Source of the DNA: Alphaproteobacteria bacterium CG1_02_46_17
GTDB lineage: Bacteria; Pseudomonadota; Alphaproteobacteria; Micavibrionales; Micavibrionaceae
Length of the DNA: 41,384 bases
Direction of reading: 5' to 3'
Assembly: GCA_001871905.1 (NCBI GenBank)
Contig: MNUG01000038.1
Coordinates: 1-41,384 of the forward strand
The first letter of the stretch is position 1. Every line of letters starts with the position of its first letter. The position numbers and the translations under genes are program-made. This document shows positions 16,243 through 24,953 of the stretch, in pieces. Under the pieces are notes generated by a model that was not told where the DNA came from, did not search any database, and saw only the letters and a program-made list of their open reading frames with translations.

Positions 16243-16738
16243 ATCTTCCAATGCTCCAATTGTTGATTTGCTGTTTGACTCTCCCTTGTGGGGAAAATCG
16301 AGGCTCGGCTGTCGGGCGTTGATCCCCTCGCTTATTGCCCTGTCATGGAAAAATGTTCCAGATAAGCCCAAGGGAATTATTCCAGAAGTTACGGTTACTT
16401 TAACAGACGATTCCTATATCCAAGAGCTCAACCGTGACCACCGATCCAAAGATAAACCAACCAATGTTCTATCTTTTCCCAATTTTGAACATATGAGAGA
16501 GATCCCTTCCGAGATCGGCGAAGCGCCAATCGGAGATATTATCGTTGCGTTTGAAACGGTGAAGCGCGAATCTATCGAACAGGGAAAGGCCTTCAAGGAC
16601 CATCTTTCCCATATGATTGTCCATGGTTTCCTGCATTTGCTGGGATATGACCATATTTCCGACCCCCAAGCCGAAGAAATGGAAGCTTTGGAGGTTAAAA
16701 TTCTTAAAAAACTGGACATCACCAATCCTTACAATTAA
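16232..16738 (+). CDS. ybeY: YbeY endoribonuclease
   Basis: A single-strand-specific metallo-endoribonuclease used in 16S rRNA 3' processing and ribosome quality control. The zinc site HMIVHGFLHLLGYDH (H-x3-H-x5-H) is intact near the C-terminus, preceded by the RDHRSKDKPTNVLSFP motif. I use the ATG at 16232 (MPPKSSN, GGA seven bases upstream), overlapping the phoH stop by 11 bases; ATGs at 16199 and 16205 would add up to 11 residues and also have a plausible GGTAAG. Overlap with phoH suggests translational coupling. Confidence 0.93.
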   Translation: MPPKSSNAPIVDLLFDSPLWGKSRLGCRALIPSLIALSWKNVPDKPKGIIPEVTVTLTDDSYIQELNRDHRSKDKPTNVLSFPNFEHMREIPSEIGEAPIGDIIVAFETVKRESIEQGKAFKDHLSHMIVHGFLHLLGYDHISDPQAEEMEALEVKILKKLDITNPYN

Positions 16739-16768
16739 ATAAGAAGTTGTATTTGAGAGCTCATAAAA

Positions 16769-17731
16769 ATGCCTGACACTGACAAAGACTCGCCTTCCCT
16801 CCCTTCACAGGCTGCGCCAAGCAGGCCAGCCGAAGCACAAAGTTCCGGCACAAACACCGGTGGCGGTGGAGGTGTTGTCGTTTGGTTGAAAAACCTGATT
16901 AAGACCAAGCCGGAGAGCGATGAATCCCTTCGCGAGGCTCTCGAAGATTATATCGAGGAAATGTCATCCCACCCCGATTCCAGTGAAAGCTCGACTTCTC
17001 ATGAATTGCAGTTGCTGAGTAATATTCTCGAATTGCGCGATATGACCGCCGAAGATGTGCTGGTTCCGCGGATTGACATTGTAGCCATTGATATATCGAC
17101 CCCTGCCGATGAATTGCTTTCCCTGTTGTCCCAAAAGCAACATAATCGTATTCCGGTTTATCGTGATACTCTGGATGATATTATTGGCGTTGTGCATATC
17201 AAAGACGTATTCGAAGCATTGATTTCCAAGAAAAATATCGAAATTAAATCTTTAATTCGCGAGGCTCCGGTTGTTTCTCCTGCCATGCCGGTTTTTGATT
17301 TGCTGATGATGATGCGTCAAACCCGCCAGCAAATGGTATTCGTTGTTGACGAGTATGGTGGCATTGACGGTTTGATTACCATCGGTGATGTCATCAGCAG
17401 TATTGTCGGTGAAGTTCAGGATGAATTTGACAAAAGCGTCCTCCCCTCCATCATTGAAACAAAAGACGGTAGCTTTGTCGTGGATGCGCGGATCGAAATT
17501 TCTGATTTTGAAGAGAAATTCGGCCAAATATTGTCTGCAGATGAACGGGATGTCGCGGATACCCTCGGCGGGTTTATATTTACCCTGTCCGGACGAGTTC
17601 CGGCGCGTGGAGAAGTTATCTCCCATGACGAAACAGGATTTGTTTTTGAAATCATAGATGCCGACCCCAGACGGGTTACCCGTATTCGCGTTCGCCCTCC
17701 TGAAACTCCGCAACCAGAAACCGAAGAATAG
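16769..17731 (+). CDS. corC: CorC/HlyC-type CBS-domain protein
   Basis: A 320-residue cytoplasmic protein: a Pro/Ser-rich N-terminal stretch, a glycine run (about 30-37), two CBS domains (about 90-150 and 155-215, with MTAEDVLVPRIDIV and VFVVDEYGGIDGLITIGDV) and a CorC/HlyC C-terminal domain (about 225-315, DERDVADTLGGFIF and RVPARGE). Such proteins are linked to Mg2+/Co2+ efflux and were first called haemolysin C homologues. The name corC is by synteny (ybeY-corC-lnt) and domain order. Thirty bases after ybeY, in the same operon. Confidence 0.9.
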   Translation: MPDTDKDSPSLPSQAAPSRPAEAQSSGTNTGGGGGVVVWLKNLIKTKPESDESLREALEDYIEEMSSHPDSSESSTSHELQLLSNILELRDMTAEDVLVPRIDIVAIDISTPADELLSLLSQKQHNRIPVYRDTLDDIIGVVHIKDVFEALISKKNIEIKSLIREAPVVSPAMPVFDLLMMMRQTRQQMVFVVDEYGGIDGLITIGDVISSIVGEVQDEFDKSVLPSIIETKDGSFVVDARIEISDFEEKFGQILSADERDVADTLGGFIFTLSGRVPARGEVISHDETGFVFEIIDADPRRVTRIRVRPPETPQPETEE

Positions 17732-17737
17732 TCAGGT

Positions 17738-19240
17738 ATGCCTCCATTTCTTTATAAATTACTTCCCGTTACAACAACCGGAAGATTGGTGTTTTGTTTT
17801 TTGATTGGATGCGTTGGCGGAACAGCCATGGGGCCATTGTATTTATGGTACAATCTAATCCTTTCGCTTTCTCTGTTCTGGTGTGTATTTACCAAACTGT
17901 CCGATAACAAAAAGTGGGTGTCTTTCCTTGCTGGATGGTTATTAGGGTTTGGATACTTTCTTTATAGTCTTTATTGGATTGGGAATGCTTTGCTGGTTCA
18001 CGGCAATCCCTTTTCATGGGCCTATCCTTTTGCCTTAGTTGGCATTCCGTTTCTCCTTTCTTTCTTTCCTGCCATTGCCGCGTGGATTACCAGAACCCTT
18101 CGTCCGGGCAATGATTTCAGATCTTATCTGGTTTTCCTCGTGTCTTTCATGGTTGTTGAATATGCGCGCGGATATATCTTTACCGGATTTCCATGGAACC
18201 TGTTTGGTATGGCGTGGACAGGGAATCTTGAGATGCTTCAAATTCTCTCGGTCGGAGGAATCTATATCCTGTCATTCCTGACAATTTTTATGTTTACCGC
18301 TCCTGCTTTTGCACTCACGGGGAAATCTTCACCGATAATCCGCATGGGGGTGCTGGGTCTAGCCTTTGTCATCGGGATTGGTCTTTATTTATTTGGGTCT
18401 AATCGACTTGCCCATAACCAAACCGAATATCGTGATGACGTTATCATCCAATTGGTTCAGCCCAATATCCCGCAGGAACAAAAATGGGACAGCTCTTTGG
18501 TATGGGATAATTATCGGTCTATCCTGAATATCCTTCGTCGTGACGGGATAATAGAATCAAAAGCAGATCATCCAGTCCGTGTTCTGGTTCTTCCTGAAAC
18601 AGCTATAACATATCATCATCTCAACTCTGATGCCGCAATGGATGCCTATAAGGGTGCTGTTGAACATTTTACCGAGACCACCTATCTATTGACCGGGGCT
18701 TTGCTCAAAACCGATCAAGGGTATCACAATAGTTTGATCTCTTTGAACAAGCACGGAGACGTCATCTATAGTTTTGACAAGTTCCATCTGGTGCCTTTTG
18801 GTGAATATTTTCCATTCCAGAAATATATTCCCTTTGGCCCGATTGTAAATTTCTCCGGCTTTGTTGAAGGGGACGGCCCGCATACAGCGCAGATTGATGG
18901 TTTACCTCCATTCAGTCCGTTGGTTTGCTATGAAGTCATTTTTCCGGGTGCAGTAACCACCGATAATCCCGAACGTCCACAATGGATTGTCAATGTCACC
19001 AATGATGCATGGTATGGTATTTCCGCTGGCCCGTTCCAACACATGACCCATGCCATTTATCGCGCTATTGAAGAGGGATTGCCGGTTGTGAGATCGGCCA
19101 ACACTGGAATTTCCACCGTGGTTGATCCGTATGGGCGCGTTTTGACAGTTATTCCCTTGAACAGTAGTTATACCGAGGAAATCTTTTTGCCGTACCCTTC
19201 AAAAAATCGCCCGCTTTATTCCAAGCTGAAAAATTTCTAG
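17738..19240 (+). CDS. lnt: Apolipoprotein N-acyltransferase
   Basis: A 500-residue inner-membrane enzyme that transfers the third acyl chain onto the N-terminal Cys of lipoproteins. About seven membrane helices (residues 10-220) precede a nitrilase-fold periplasmic domain with the full catalytic triad: Glu287 in LPETA, Lys348 in DKFHLVPFGEY and Cys397 in VCYEVIF. Only 6 bases separate it from corC, so it is the last gene of the phoH-ybeY-corC-lnt operon. Lipoproteins at 30238 and 37158 in this window are possible clients. Confidence 0.96.
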   Translation: MPPFLYKLLPVTTTGRLVFCFLIGCVGGTAMGPLYLWYNLILSLSLFWCVFTKLSDNKKWVSFLAGWLLGFGYFLYSLYWIGNALLVHGNPFSWAYPFALVGIPFLLSFFPAIAAWITRTLRPGNDFRSYLVFLVSFMVVEYARGYIFTGFPWNLFGMAWTGNLEMLQILSVGGIYILSFLTIFMFTAPAFALTGKSSPIIRMGVLGLAFVIGIGLYLFGSNRLAHNQTEYRDDVIIQLVQPNIPQEQKWDSSLVWDNYRSILNILRRDGIIESKADHPVRVLVLPETAITYHHLNSDAAMDAYKGAVEHFTETTYLLTGALLKTDQGYHNSLISLNKHGDVIYSFDKFHLVPFGEYFPFQKYIPFGPIVNFSGFVEGDGPHTAQIDGLPPFSPLVCYEVIFPGAVTTDNPERPQWIVNVTNDAWYGISAGPFQHMTHAIYRAIEEGLPVVRSANTGISTVVDPYGRVLTVIPLNSSYTEEIFLPYPSKNRPLYSKLKNF

Positions 19241-19297
19241 AACACTGGCCAATATATTAAGCCATATTTACATGCCAAAATGAATGGGGAGGAAAGA

Positions 19298-19372
19298 TGG
19301 TGCGCGCTGAGAGGATTGAACTCCCGACCCACTCGGTGTAAACGAGTTGCTCTACCGCTGAGCTAAGCGCGC
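19298..19372 (-). tRNA. tRNA-Val(UAC)
   Basis: Minus strand: acceptor GCGCGCT/AGCGCGC, D-arm GCTC/GAGC, anticodon stem ACTCG/CGAGT with loop TTTACAC (anticodon TAC), T-loop TTCAATC, discriminator A and encoded CCA (19298-19300). It lies beyond the hupB terminator, so it needs its own promoter. Confidence 0.97.
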
Positions 19373-19437
19373 TTTAGAGGAGCATTTTTTACCTATATTT
19401 CAAAAGAATAGCAAGAGGAAAAAGCAGCCCAAAATAC

Positions 19438-19470
19438 AAAAAAAACAGCCCTGGAATTTCTTCCGGGCTG
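19438..19470 (-). terminator. Rho-independent terminator of hupB
   Basis: On the minus strand CAGCCCGGAA pairs with TTCCAGGGCTG (one unpaired A) around a GAAA loop, followed by eight T. It starts 25 bases after the hupB stop. Confidence 0.92.
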
Positions 19471-19494
19471 CCTGAATACTTTATAACACCAGAA

Positions 19495-19773
19495 CTAACG
19501 GTTGTTAACGGTGTCTTTCAGCTCTTTACCAGCTTTGAATTTAGGCTGTTTGGAAGCTGGAATCTTGATCGCTTCGCCGGTACGTGGGTTGCGACCTGTA
19601 GATGCGGCACGTTTTGCTACAGAGAATGTACCAAAACCAACCAAACGAACTTCGTCGCCTTTTTTCAGTGCTTTAGAAATGCACTCGATGATTGCTTCAA
19701 TTGCTTCTTGAGAAGCAGCTTTGGTCATTTCGGTTTTCTTAGCAACTGCTTCAACCAATTCAGATTTGTTCAT
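19495..19773 (-). CDS. hupB: Histone-like DNA-binding protein HU
   Basis: A 92-residue HU protein. MNKSELVEAVA opens the usual two-helix dimer body, and the DNA-embracing arm carries GFGTFSVAKRAASTGRNPRTGE, the bacterial DNA-binding protein signature, ending IKIPASKQPKFKAGKELKD. A strong GAGGGG precedes the ATG. It follows lon on the same strand, the order common in Proteobacteria, and ends at a strong terminator. Confidence 0.97.
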   Translation of the reverse strand: MNKSELVEAVAKKTEMTKAASQEAIEAIIECISKALKKGDEVRLVGFGTFSVAKRAASTGRNPRTGEAIKIPASKQPKFKAGKELKDTVNNR

Positions 19774-19895
19774 AGTAACCCCTCGGGTTCGAAAGTTGAG
19801 TTAAAAAAAGATTCCACTTACCGCTCCTGTCCCTTGATTCTCAATGGGTGGCTGCGGTTCGTAGAATCAATTTTTATGCCTTTTTGAAGAAAATC

Positions 19896-22328
19896 TCAAT
19901 GACGAATTACCTCTTCACCCTGATTTTCTGCGGTTTTTGGGGATATTTTTTCAATTTTTCCACTTTTTTCGCCATTTTCCTCGGAAATGATGGGTTCCGG
20001 CAGGCTCACAAGAGCATGCGACAGCACTTCTTCAATGGTTCCCACAGGGACAATTTCGAGTCCTTTTTTGACATTTTGTGGAATCTCCTCAAGGTCCTTG
20101 GCGTTATCTTTAGGGATAAGAACCTTGGTAATTCCACCACGCAAGGCAGCCAGAAGCTTTTCTTTAAGGCCTCCGATTTCGGTGACGTAGCCACGCAAGT
20201 TGACTTCACCTGTCATGGCGATATCACGGCGCACTTCAATTCTAGTCAGTGCAGAGACAATCGCGGTGACCATTGCCGCACCGGCAGAGGGCCCGTCTTT
20301 TGGCGTTGCCCCTTCGGGGACGTGAACGTGGATATTCATCTCTTTCAAACGATCATAGCAAATTCCCAATTGAGCCGAGCGGGACTTCACCAGCATTTCA
20401 GCAACGGTAATTGATTCTTTCATCACTTCTTTCAGGTTTCCTGTTGTCGAAACCTTGCCGTCTTTACCCGGGATCGTGACGGCCTCAATCGAAAGAAGAT
20501 CTCCACCCACTTCGGTGTAAGCCAAACCATTGACAACACCAATGCGGTTATTCTCTTCAACTTCACCAAAGCTGTAGCGACGAACGCCAGCATATTTACC
20601 AAGAGTTTTCGGCGTCACCGATAATTGCTTACGTTTGTTTTGCAAAATTTCCTTGGTTGCCTTCCGGCAAAGATTTGCCAGCTCACGCTCCAAATTCCGT
20701 ACCCCAGCTTCGCGAGTGTAATAACGGATCAGATCACGAAGTGCAGCATCACTAATAGAAAACTCGTTGCGTTTCAGGCCTGCGTTCTTCATCTGTTTTG
20801 ACAGCAGATGCTGTTTAACAATCTGAAGTTTCTCGTCCTCGGTGTATCCGGAGATCCGAATAATCTCCATGCGGTCTAACAATGGTCGCGGCATGTTCAG
20901 CGAGTTGGCAGTACAAATAAACATGACATCAGACAGATCATAATCTGTTTCGAGATAGTGATCGTTAAATGTCGAGTTTTGTTCAGGATCAAGAACCTCG
21001 AGCAACGCAGCACTTGGATCGCCACGCCAATCGGAAGCCAACTTGTCGATCTCATCCAACAGGAAAAGCGGATTAGATGTCTTGGCCTTTTTCATACCTT
21101 GGATAATCTTACCCGGCATGGCGCCAATATAGGTGCGGCGGTGGCCACGAATTTCACTTTCATCGCGTACGCCCCCCAATGAAATACGGACAAAGTTCCG
21201 GTTGGTTGCCCGGGCGATTGATTGCCCCAAAGATGTTTTACCAACACCAGGTGGGCCAACGAGACACAGAATTGGGCCTTTGAGTTTATTGGCACGCTGT
21301 TGAACAGCCAGATATTCGAGAATACGATCTTTTACTTTTTCCAATGAGTAGTGATCGGTATTCAGAACTTTTTCTGCTGCCCTAATATCTTTTTTAACCT
21401 TGGTAGTTTTTTTCCAAGGCACAGATAATAACCAATCCAAATAGTTCCGCACGACCGTTGCCTCGGCAGACATTGGCGACATCATTTTCAATTTCTTGAG
21501 TTCCGCCAGTGCTTTTTCCTTGGCTTCTTTAGAGAACTTGGTCTGGTTGATTTTCTTTTCCAGTTCTTCCAGTTCGCCAGTTCCACCTTCGCCATCGCCA
21601 AGCTCTTTCTGGATCGCCTTCATCTGTTCGTTCAGATAATATTCGCGCTGGGTTTTTTCCATTTGGCGTTTAACGCGGCCACGGATGCGTTTTTCAACTT
21701 GCAGAACACCAATTTCTCCTTCCATTAAGGAGAAAATCTGTTCCAGCTGTTCGGATATTTTTTCGACTTCAAGAAGTTTTTGTTTTTCTTCGATCTTGAG
21801 AGTGAGGTGGGATGCAATGGTGTCCGCTAGTTTGGATGGGTCTTCTATCTGACCGATCGAGACGATAACCTCAGGAGGAATCTTTTTGTTGAGTTTCACA
21901 TACTCTTCAAACTGAGTTACCACAGCACGCGCTAAAGATTCCAGCTCGGTCGAGACTGTTTTTTCTTCTTCAAACGGAATGGCCTCAACTTCCAAGAATG
22001 AATCTACATTCGTGAATTTGGCAACACGAGCACGGCGCTCGCCCTCCACCAGAACCTTAACCGTTCCATCGGGCAATTTCAAAAGTTGAAGAATCGTACC
22101 AATAGTCCCTATCTCGTACAAATCATCCGGAACAGGATCATCAACCGAAGGCGATTTTTGGGTCAACAGCAGGATTTGCTTTCCAGCGTCCATAACTTTT
22201 TCAAGAGCCGTTACGGACTTTTCGCGCCCAACAAATAGCGGCACGATCATATGCGGAAACACGACAATGTCACGCAAAGGAAGAACCGGGCAAGTCTGGG
22301 GGGCGTCCGTTAATTTGAAACCGAGCAT
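19896..22328 (-). CDS. lon: ATP-dependent protease Lon
   Basis: An 810-residue LonA protease: N-terminal substrate-binding domain (about 1-310), AAA+ domain with GPPGVGKTS Walker A, LDEIDK Walker B and ARATNRNF/GGVRDE motifs, and a C-terminal protease domain with the catalytic Ser in PKDGPSAGAAM and Lys about 43 residues later (GLKEKLLAA). The C-terminus is followed by a charged tail of about 25 residues (NGEKSGKIEKISPK) that is a little longer than in E. coli Lon. The ATG follows GAGG. A 20-base imperfect palindrome stands directly upstream. Confidence 0.97.
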   Translation of the reverse strand: MLGFKLTDAPQTCPVLPLRDIVVFPHMIVPLFVGREKSVTALEKVMDAGKQILLLTQKSPSVDDPVPDDLYEIGTIGTILQLLKLPDGTVKVLVEGERRARVAKFTNVDSFLEVEAIPFEEEKTVSTELESLARAVVTQFEEYVKLNKKIPPEVIVSIGQIEDPSKLADTIASHLTLKIEEKQKLLEVEKISEQLEQIFSLMEGEIGVLQVEKRIRGRVKRQMEKTQREYYLNEQMKAIQKELGDGEGGTGELEELEKKINQTKFSKEAKEKALAELKKLKMMSPMSAEATVVRNYLDWLLSVPWKKTTKVKKDIRAAEKVLNTDHYSLEKVKDRILEYLAVQQRANKLKGPILCLVGPPGVGKTSLGQSIARATNRNFVRISLGGVRDESEIRGHRRTYIGAMPGKIIQGMKKAKTSNPLFLLDEIDKLASDWRGDPSAALLEVLDPEQNSTFNDHYLETDYDLSDVMFICTANSLNMPRPLLDRMEIIRISGYTEDEKLQIVKQHLLSKQMKNAGLKRNEFSISDAALRDLIRYYTREAGVRNLERELANLCRKATKEILQNKRKQLSVTPKTLGKYAGVRRYSFGEVEENNRIGVVNGLAYTEVGGDLLSIEAVTIPGKDGKVSTTGNLKEVMKESITVAEMLVKSRSAQLGICYDRLKEMNIHVHVPEGATPKDGPSAGAAMVTAIVSALTRIEVRRDIAMTGEVNLRGYVTEIGGLKEKLLAALRGGITKVLIPKDNAKDLEEIPQNVKKGLEIVPVGTIEEVLSHALVSLPEPIISEENGEKSGKIEKISPKTAENQGEEVIRH

Positions 22329-22346
22329 AAGAAACCTCTATCAATC

Positions 22347-22366
22347 TGAATTACCAAGGTAATTCA
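22347..22366. promoter_or_regulatory. Inverted repeat in the lon leader
   Basis: TGAATTACC and GGTAATTCA are perfect 9-base arms around AA, 19 bases upstream of the lon ATG. It could be an operator or an RNA hairpin close to the ribosome site. No known regulator motif was recognised. Confidence 0.4.
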
Positions 22367-22520
22367 TAAATTTCAGCATATCAACCAGATTAGGTGCTGC
22401 TTCTAAGGAAATGGTTAAGCTTTTGTAGAAAACAATAGTTTTTTTACTGTTTTTTTGACCTATGTCAGCGGTCATGATCATTTATGGCAGGTTAAATGAG
22501 TAAAACCCGTTCAAAAGATG

Positions 22521-22545
22521 AAAAAAGGCGCAAAAAGCGCCTTTT
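22521..22545 (-). terminator. Terminator downstream of clpP
   Basis: Minus strand: GGCGC, a TTTTT loop and GCGCC, flanked by AAAA upstream and TTTTTT downstream. It lies 20 bases after the clpP stop and ends that transcript before lon. Confidence 0.85.
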
Positions 22546-22565
22546 GTTCGCTAAAAACGCAGCTA

Positions 22566-23213
22566 TTAAGCTTTTGTTTCTTTTGGTTTTATATCATCGC
22601 GGGACTTAACAACATGGTCAACCAGTCCAAGATTTTTAGCCTCATCAGCCGACAACCACTTGTCACGATCCATCAACTCTTCCAGAGTTTTGTATTTCTG
22701 GCCTGTATGCGTCACATAGGCATCCGTCAGAATCTTTTTCAAACGAATTATTTCAGCAGCCTGAATTTCAATATCCGAAGCCATACCCTGAGCTCCACCT
22801 GATGGTTGGTGGATCATGATACGGGAGTTAGGTAAGCAATACCGCTTTTCTTTAGCTCCAGCCATCAACAGGAATGATCCCATTGAACACGCCTGACCGA
22901 TACAAACAGTCGCCACATCCGGCTTGATATATTGCATCGTGTCATACATTGCCAAACCTGAGCTCACCACTCCGCCCGGGGAGTTAATGTAGAAATAGAT
23001 ATCCTTCTTGGGATTTTCAGATTCCAGAAACAACAACTGAGCGCAAATCAGTGAAGATACATTGTCGTTTACGCCACCAACGAGAAAGATAATACGTTCT
23101 TTCAACAGGCGGGAATAAATATCAAAGGCACGCTCTCCGCGGCTGGTTTGCTCAATCACAGTTGGAACGAGATAATTGTTATATACGTCAATCGGGTCGC
23201 GGTCTTTAATCAT
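22566..23213 (-). CDS. clpP: ATP-dependent Clp protease proteolytic subunit
   Basis: A 215-residue serine protease forming the ClpP chamber. The catalytic triad is Ser110 ([10 protein letters not shown]), His135 (IMIHQPSGG) and Asp184 (MDRDKWL). The length is slightly greater than E. coli ClpP because of a Lys-rich tail. The start has AAAGG upstream. It lies after tig as in most Proteobacteria, but no clpX follows; the region between clpP and lon (22329-22565) holds only the terminator, so the ClpX/ClpA partner is encoded elsewhere. Confidence 0.97.
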   Translation of the reverse strand: MIKDRDPIDVYNNYLVPTVIEQTSRGERAFDIYSRLLKERIIFLVGGVNDNVSSLICAQLLFLESENPKKDIYFYINSPGGVVSSGLAMYDTMQYIKPDVATVCIGQACSMGSFLLMAGAKEKRYCLPNSRIMIHQPSGGAQGMASDIEIQAAEIIRLKKILTDAYVTHTGQKYKTLEELMDRDKWLSADEAKNLGLVDHVVKSRDDIKPKETKA

Positions 23214-23264
23214 AATAGCCTTTTGGATTTGCGAATCAAATGGTGGGTTAAATAGAACTGAGCA

Positions 23265-23293
23265 AGACTAGCTCGTGACGGGATATGTTTCAA
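23265..23293 (-). promoter_or_regulatory. Candidate clpP promoter
   Basis: On the minus strand a CTTGAAAC -35 (TTGAAA, 23288-23293) and TAGTCT -10 (23265-23270) are 17 bases apart. CTTGAAA is also the start of the heat-shock sigma32 consensus, and clpP is commonly heat-induced, but the -10 side does not match sigma32 well. Confidence 0.4.
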
Positions 23294-23325
23294 GCGCAGA
23301 CTTGCTAAATGTATATTAACATAAA

Positions 23326-23346
23326 CCCCCGACTTTTGATCGGGGG
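23326..23346 (-). terminator. Terminator downstream of tig
   Basis: CCCCCGA pairs with TCGGGGG in seven perfect pairs and is followed on the minus strand by TTTATG. The T run is short, so termination may be moderate. It starts about a dozen bases after the tig stop. Confidence 0.7.
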
Positions 23347-23358
23347 CTTAACAAATAT

Positions 23359-24732
23359 CTATTCTTTTTTCTTCGCCGGAGCTTTTTTCTTAGCTGGCTT
23401 TTTGGCTGACGTATCTCCGTCGTCCTCTTCAGCGGTTAATTCATCCAGAGAGACTTCTTTCTCGGTGACTTTAGCCTTGGTGAGGATGTGATCAACGACT
23501 TTATCTTCGTAGATCGGTGCGCGGAACGACTCAATAACCTGAGGATTCTTGGAGTAAAATTCCAGAACCTGTTGTTCTTGCCCCGGGAATTTACGTGCTT
23601 CGGCATAAATCGCCTTATAAAGCTCCTCTTGAGAGACCTCAACCTTAGCATCACGACCAATTTCAGCAAGAACCAACCCCAGACGCACACGACGTTCGGA
23701 GATCGGTTTCAGTTCGTCCTTATCGGCATCAGTGATTTCCTCACCAGCTTGCTTCTTTTCCTGTTCCATTTGGCGAACGATAGAATCGAACTCCATCTCA
23801 ACCATTGTAGCAGGCAAATCAAAGCTGTGATTTTCGTCCAGAACGTCCAACAAAGCACGTTTCAGGCGCATGCGTGACAATTGATCGTAATCTCTGCCAA
23901 CTTCTTTTCTGACAGCATCTTTCAGGGTTTCGAGATTCTCGAAATTCAATTTTTTGGCCAACTCATCATCAATTTTAGTTTGCGCGGCAGTCCGAAGTTC
24001 CTTGATATCCACATGGAAGATCGTTGGCTTTCCAGCAAGCTCTGCAACACCATAATCTTCAGGGAAAGTCACATCAACATGGACATGCTCACCGACTTTT
24101 TTACCAACCAATTGGTCTTCAAAGCCAGGAATTAATTGGCCAGCTCCCAATTCAACATTCATATCATGTCCGGACATCCCAGGAAGCTCAACGCCATCTT
24201 TGGTTTTTCCGTGAAAATCAACGACGCAAACATCACTCATTGCGGCAGGACGATCTTCTTCAACTTTTTCGAAAGAGCGGTTGCTGGAGGCAATACGTTC
24301 AAGAGTTTCGTCAACGACTTTGTCTTCGACCTTAGCAATCGGCTTTTCAATCGCAATTTTTGACAGATCCATGACATCGAAAACAGGCAGCACCTCGATT
24401 TTCATGGTATAGGTCAGATCTTTGTTTTCGTCGAAATTTTCGCCGTCTTTCAGCTCGATCTTCGGCTGCATGGCAGGGCGAATTTCTTTTTCTTTCATGG
24501 CATTTGCAGCAGATTCTTGAATCTCTTTATCAAGAACCTCTCCCAACACCATTTTGCCGTAATTCTTTTTCAGGATTGGCATCGGAATTTTTCCCTTGCG
24601 GAAACCATCAATCTTGGCGCGCTGTCCGTAGGCCACCAATTCCTTTTCAACCCGCTTTTGAATTTGAGATGCCGGAATGGTCACTTCCAATTCACGAGAC
24701 AGTCCTTCTTCTTTCAATACAGATACTTGCAT
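23359..24732 (-). CDS. tig: Trigger factor chaperone
   Basis: A 457-residue ribosome-bound chaperone and peptidyl-prolyl isomerase. Order: ribosome-docking domain with GFRKGKIPMPILKKNYG (about 43-59), FKBP-like PPIase domain (about 150-245, FPEDYGVAELAGKPTIFHVD) and the helical C-terminal arms. The end DTSAKKPAKKKAPAKKKE is an unusually basic Lys/Ala tail after an acidic patch. The frame extends to 24861, but those extra 43 residues come from the tRNA-Leu antisense; the start is the ATG at 24732 (MQVSVLKEE). The gene lies directly after tRNA-Leu. Confidence 0.96.
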   Translation of the reverse strand: MQVSVLKEEGLSRELEVTIPASQIQKRVEKELVAYGQRAKIDGFRKGKIPMPILKKNYGKMVLGEVLDKEIQESAANAMKEKEIRPAMQPKIELKDGENFDENKDLTYTMKIEVLPVFDVMDLSKIAIEKPIAKVEDKVVDETLERIASSNRSFEKVEEDRPAAMSDVCVVDFHGKTKDGVELPGMSGHDMNVELGAGQLIPGFEDQLVGKKVGEHVHVDVTFPEDYGVAELAGKPTIFHVDIKELRTAAQTKIDDELAKKLNFENLETLKDAVRKEVGRDYDQLSRMRLKRALLDVLDENHSFDLPATMVEMEFDSIVRQMEQEKKQAGEEITDADKDELKPISERRVRLGLVLAEIGRDAKVEVSQEELYKAIYAEARKFPGQEQQVLEFYSKNPQVIESFRAPIYEDKVVDHILTKAKVTEKEVSLDELTAEEDDGDTSAKKPAKKKAPAKKKE

Positions 24733-24764
24733 TCTTTTTTTCACTTTCCGGTTTAATAAATTTA

Positions 24765-24849
24765 TGGTGCGGGTGAAGGGACTTGAACCCCCACGTCCGA
24801 AGACACCAGAACCTAAATCTGGCGCGTCTGCCAATTTCGCCACACCCGC
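24765..24849 (-). tRNA. tRNA-Leu(UAG)
   Basis: Minus strand: acceptor GCGGGTG/CACCCGC, anticodon stem CCAGA/TCTGG around TTTAGGT (anticodon TAG), a long variable arm (TGTCTTCGGACGT) as expected for Leu, T-loop TTCAAGT, discriminator A and encoded CCA (24765-24767). Thirty-two bases separate it from the tig start on the same strand. Confidence 0.97.
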
Positions 24850-24953
24850 ATAGCCATACATACAGCACCTTAAATTCGGCGGCGAACAGCGTTTTAGCGC
24901 AGAACGCCCCTGTCGCCAAGGGAAAACTGTAGAGTTTCCAAATATTTTGAAAA

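Noticed and set aside
19848-20414. Plus-strand 188-codon frame
   Set aside because: Antisense to the lon gene end, no ribosome site, hydrophobic start from complement of a charged tail.
24733-24861. Upstream 43 residues of the trigger-factor frame
   Set aside because: They come from tRNA-Leu sequence (AGVAKLADAPDLGSG pattern), a common annotation artefact.
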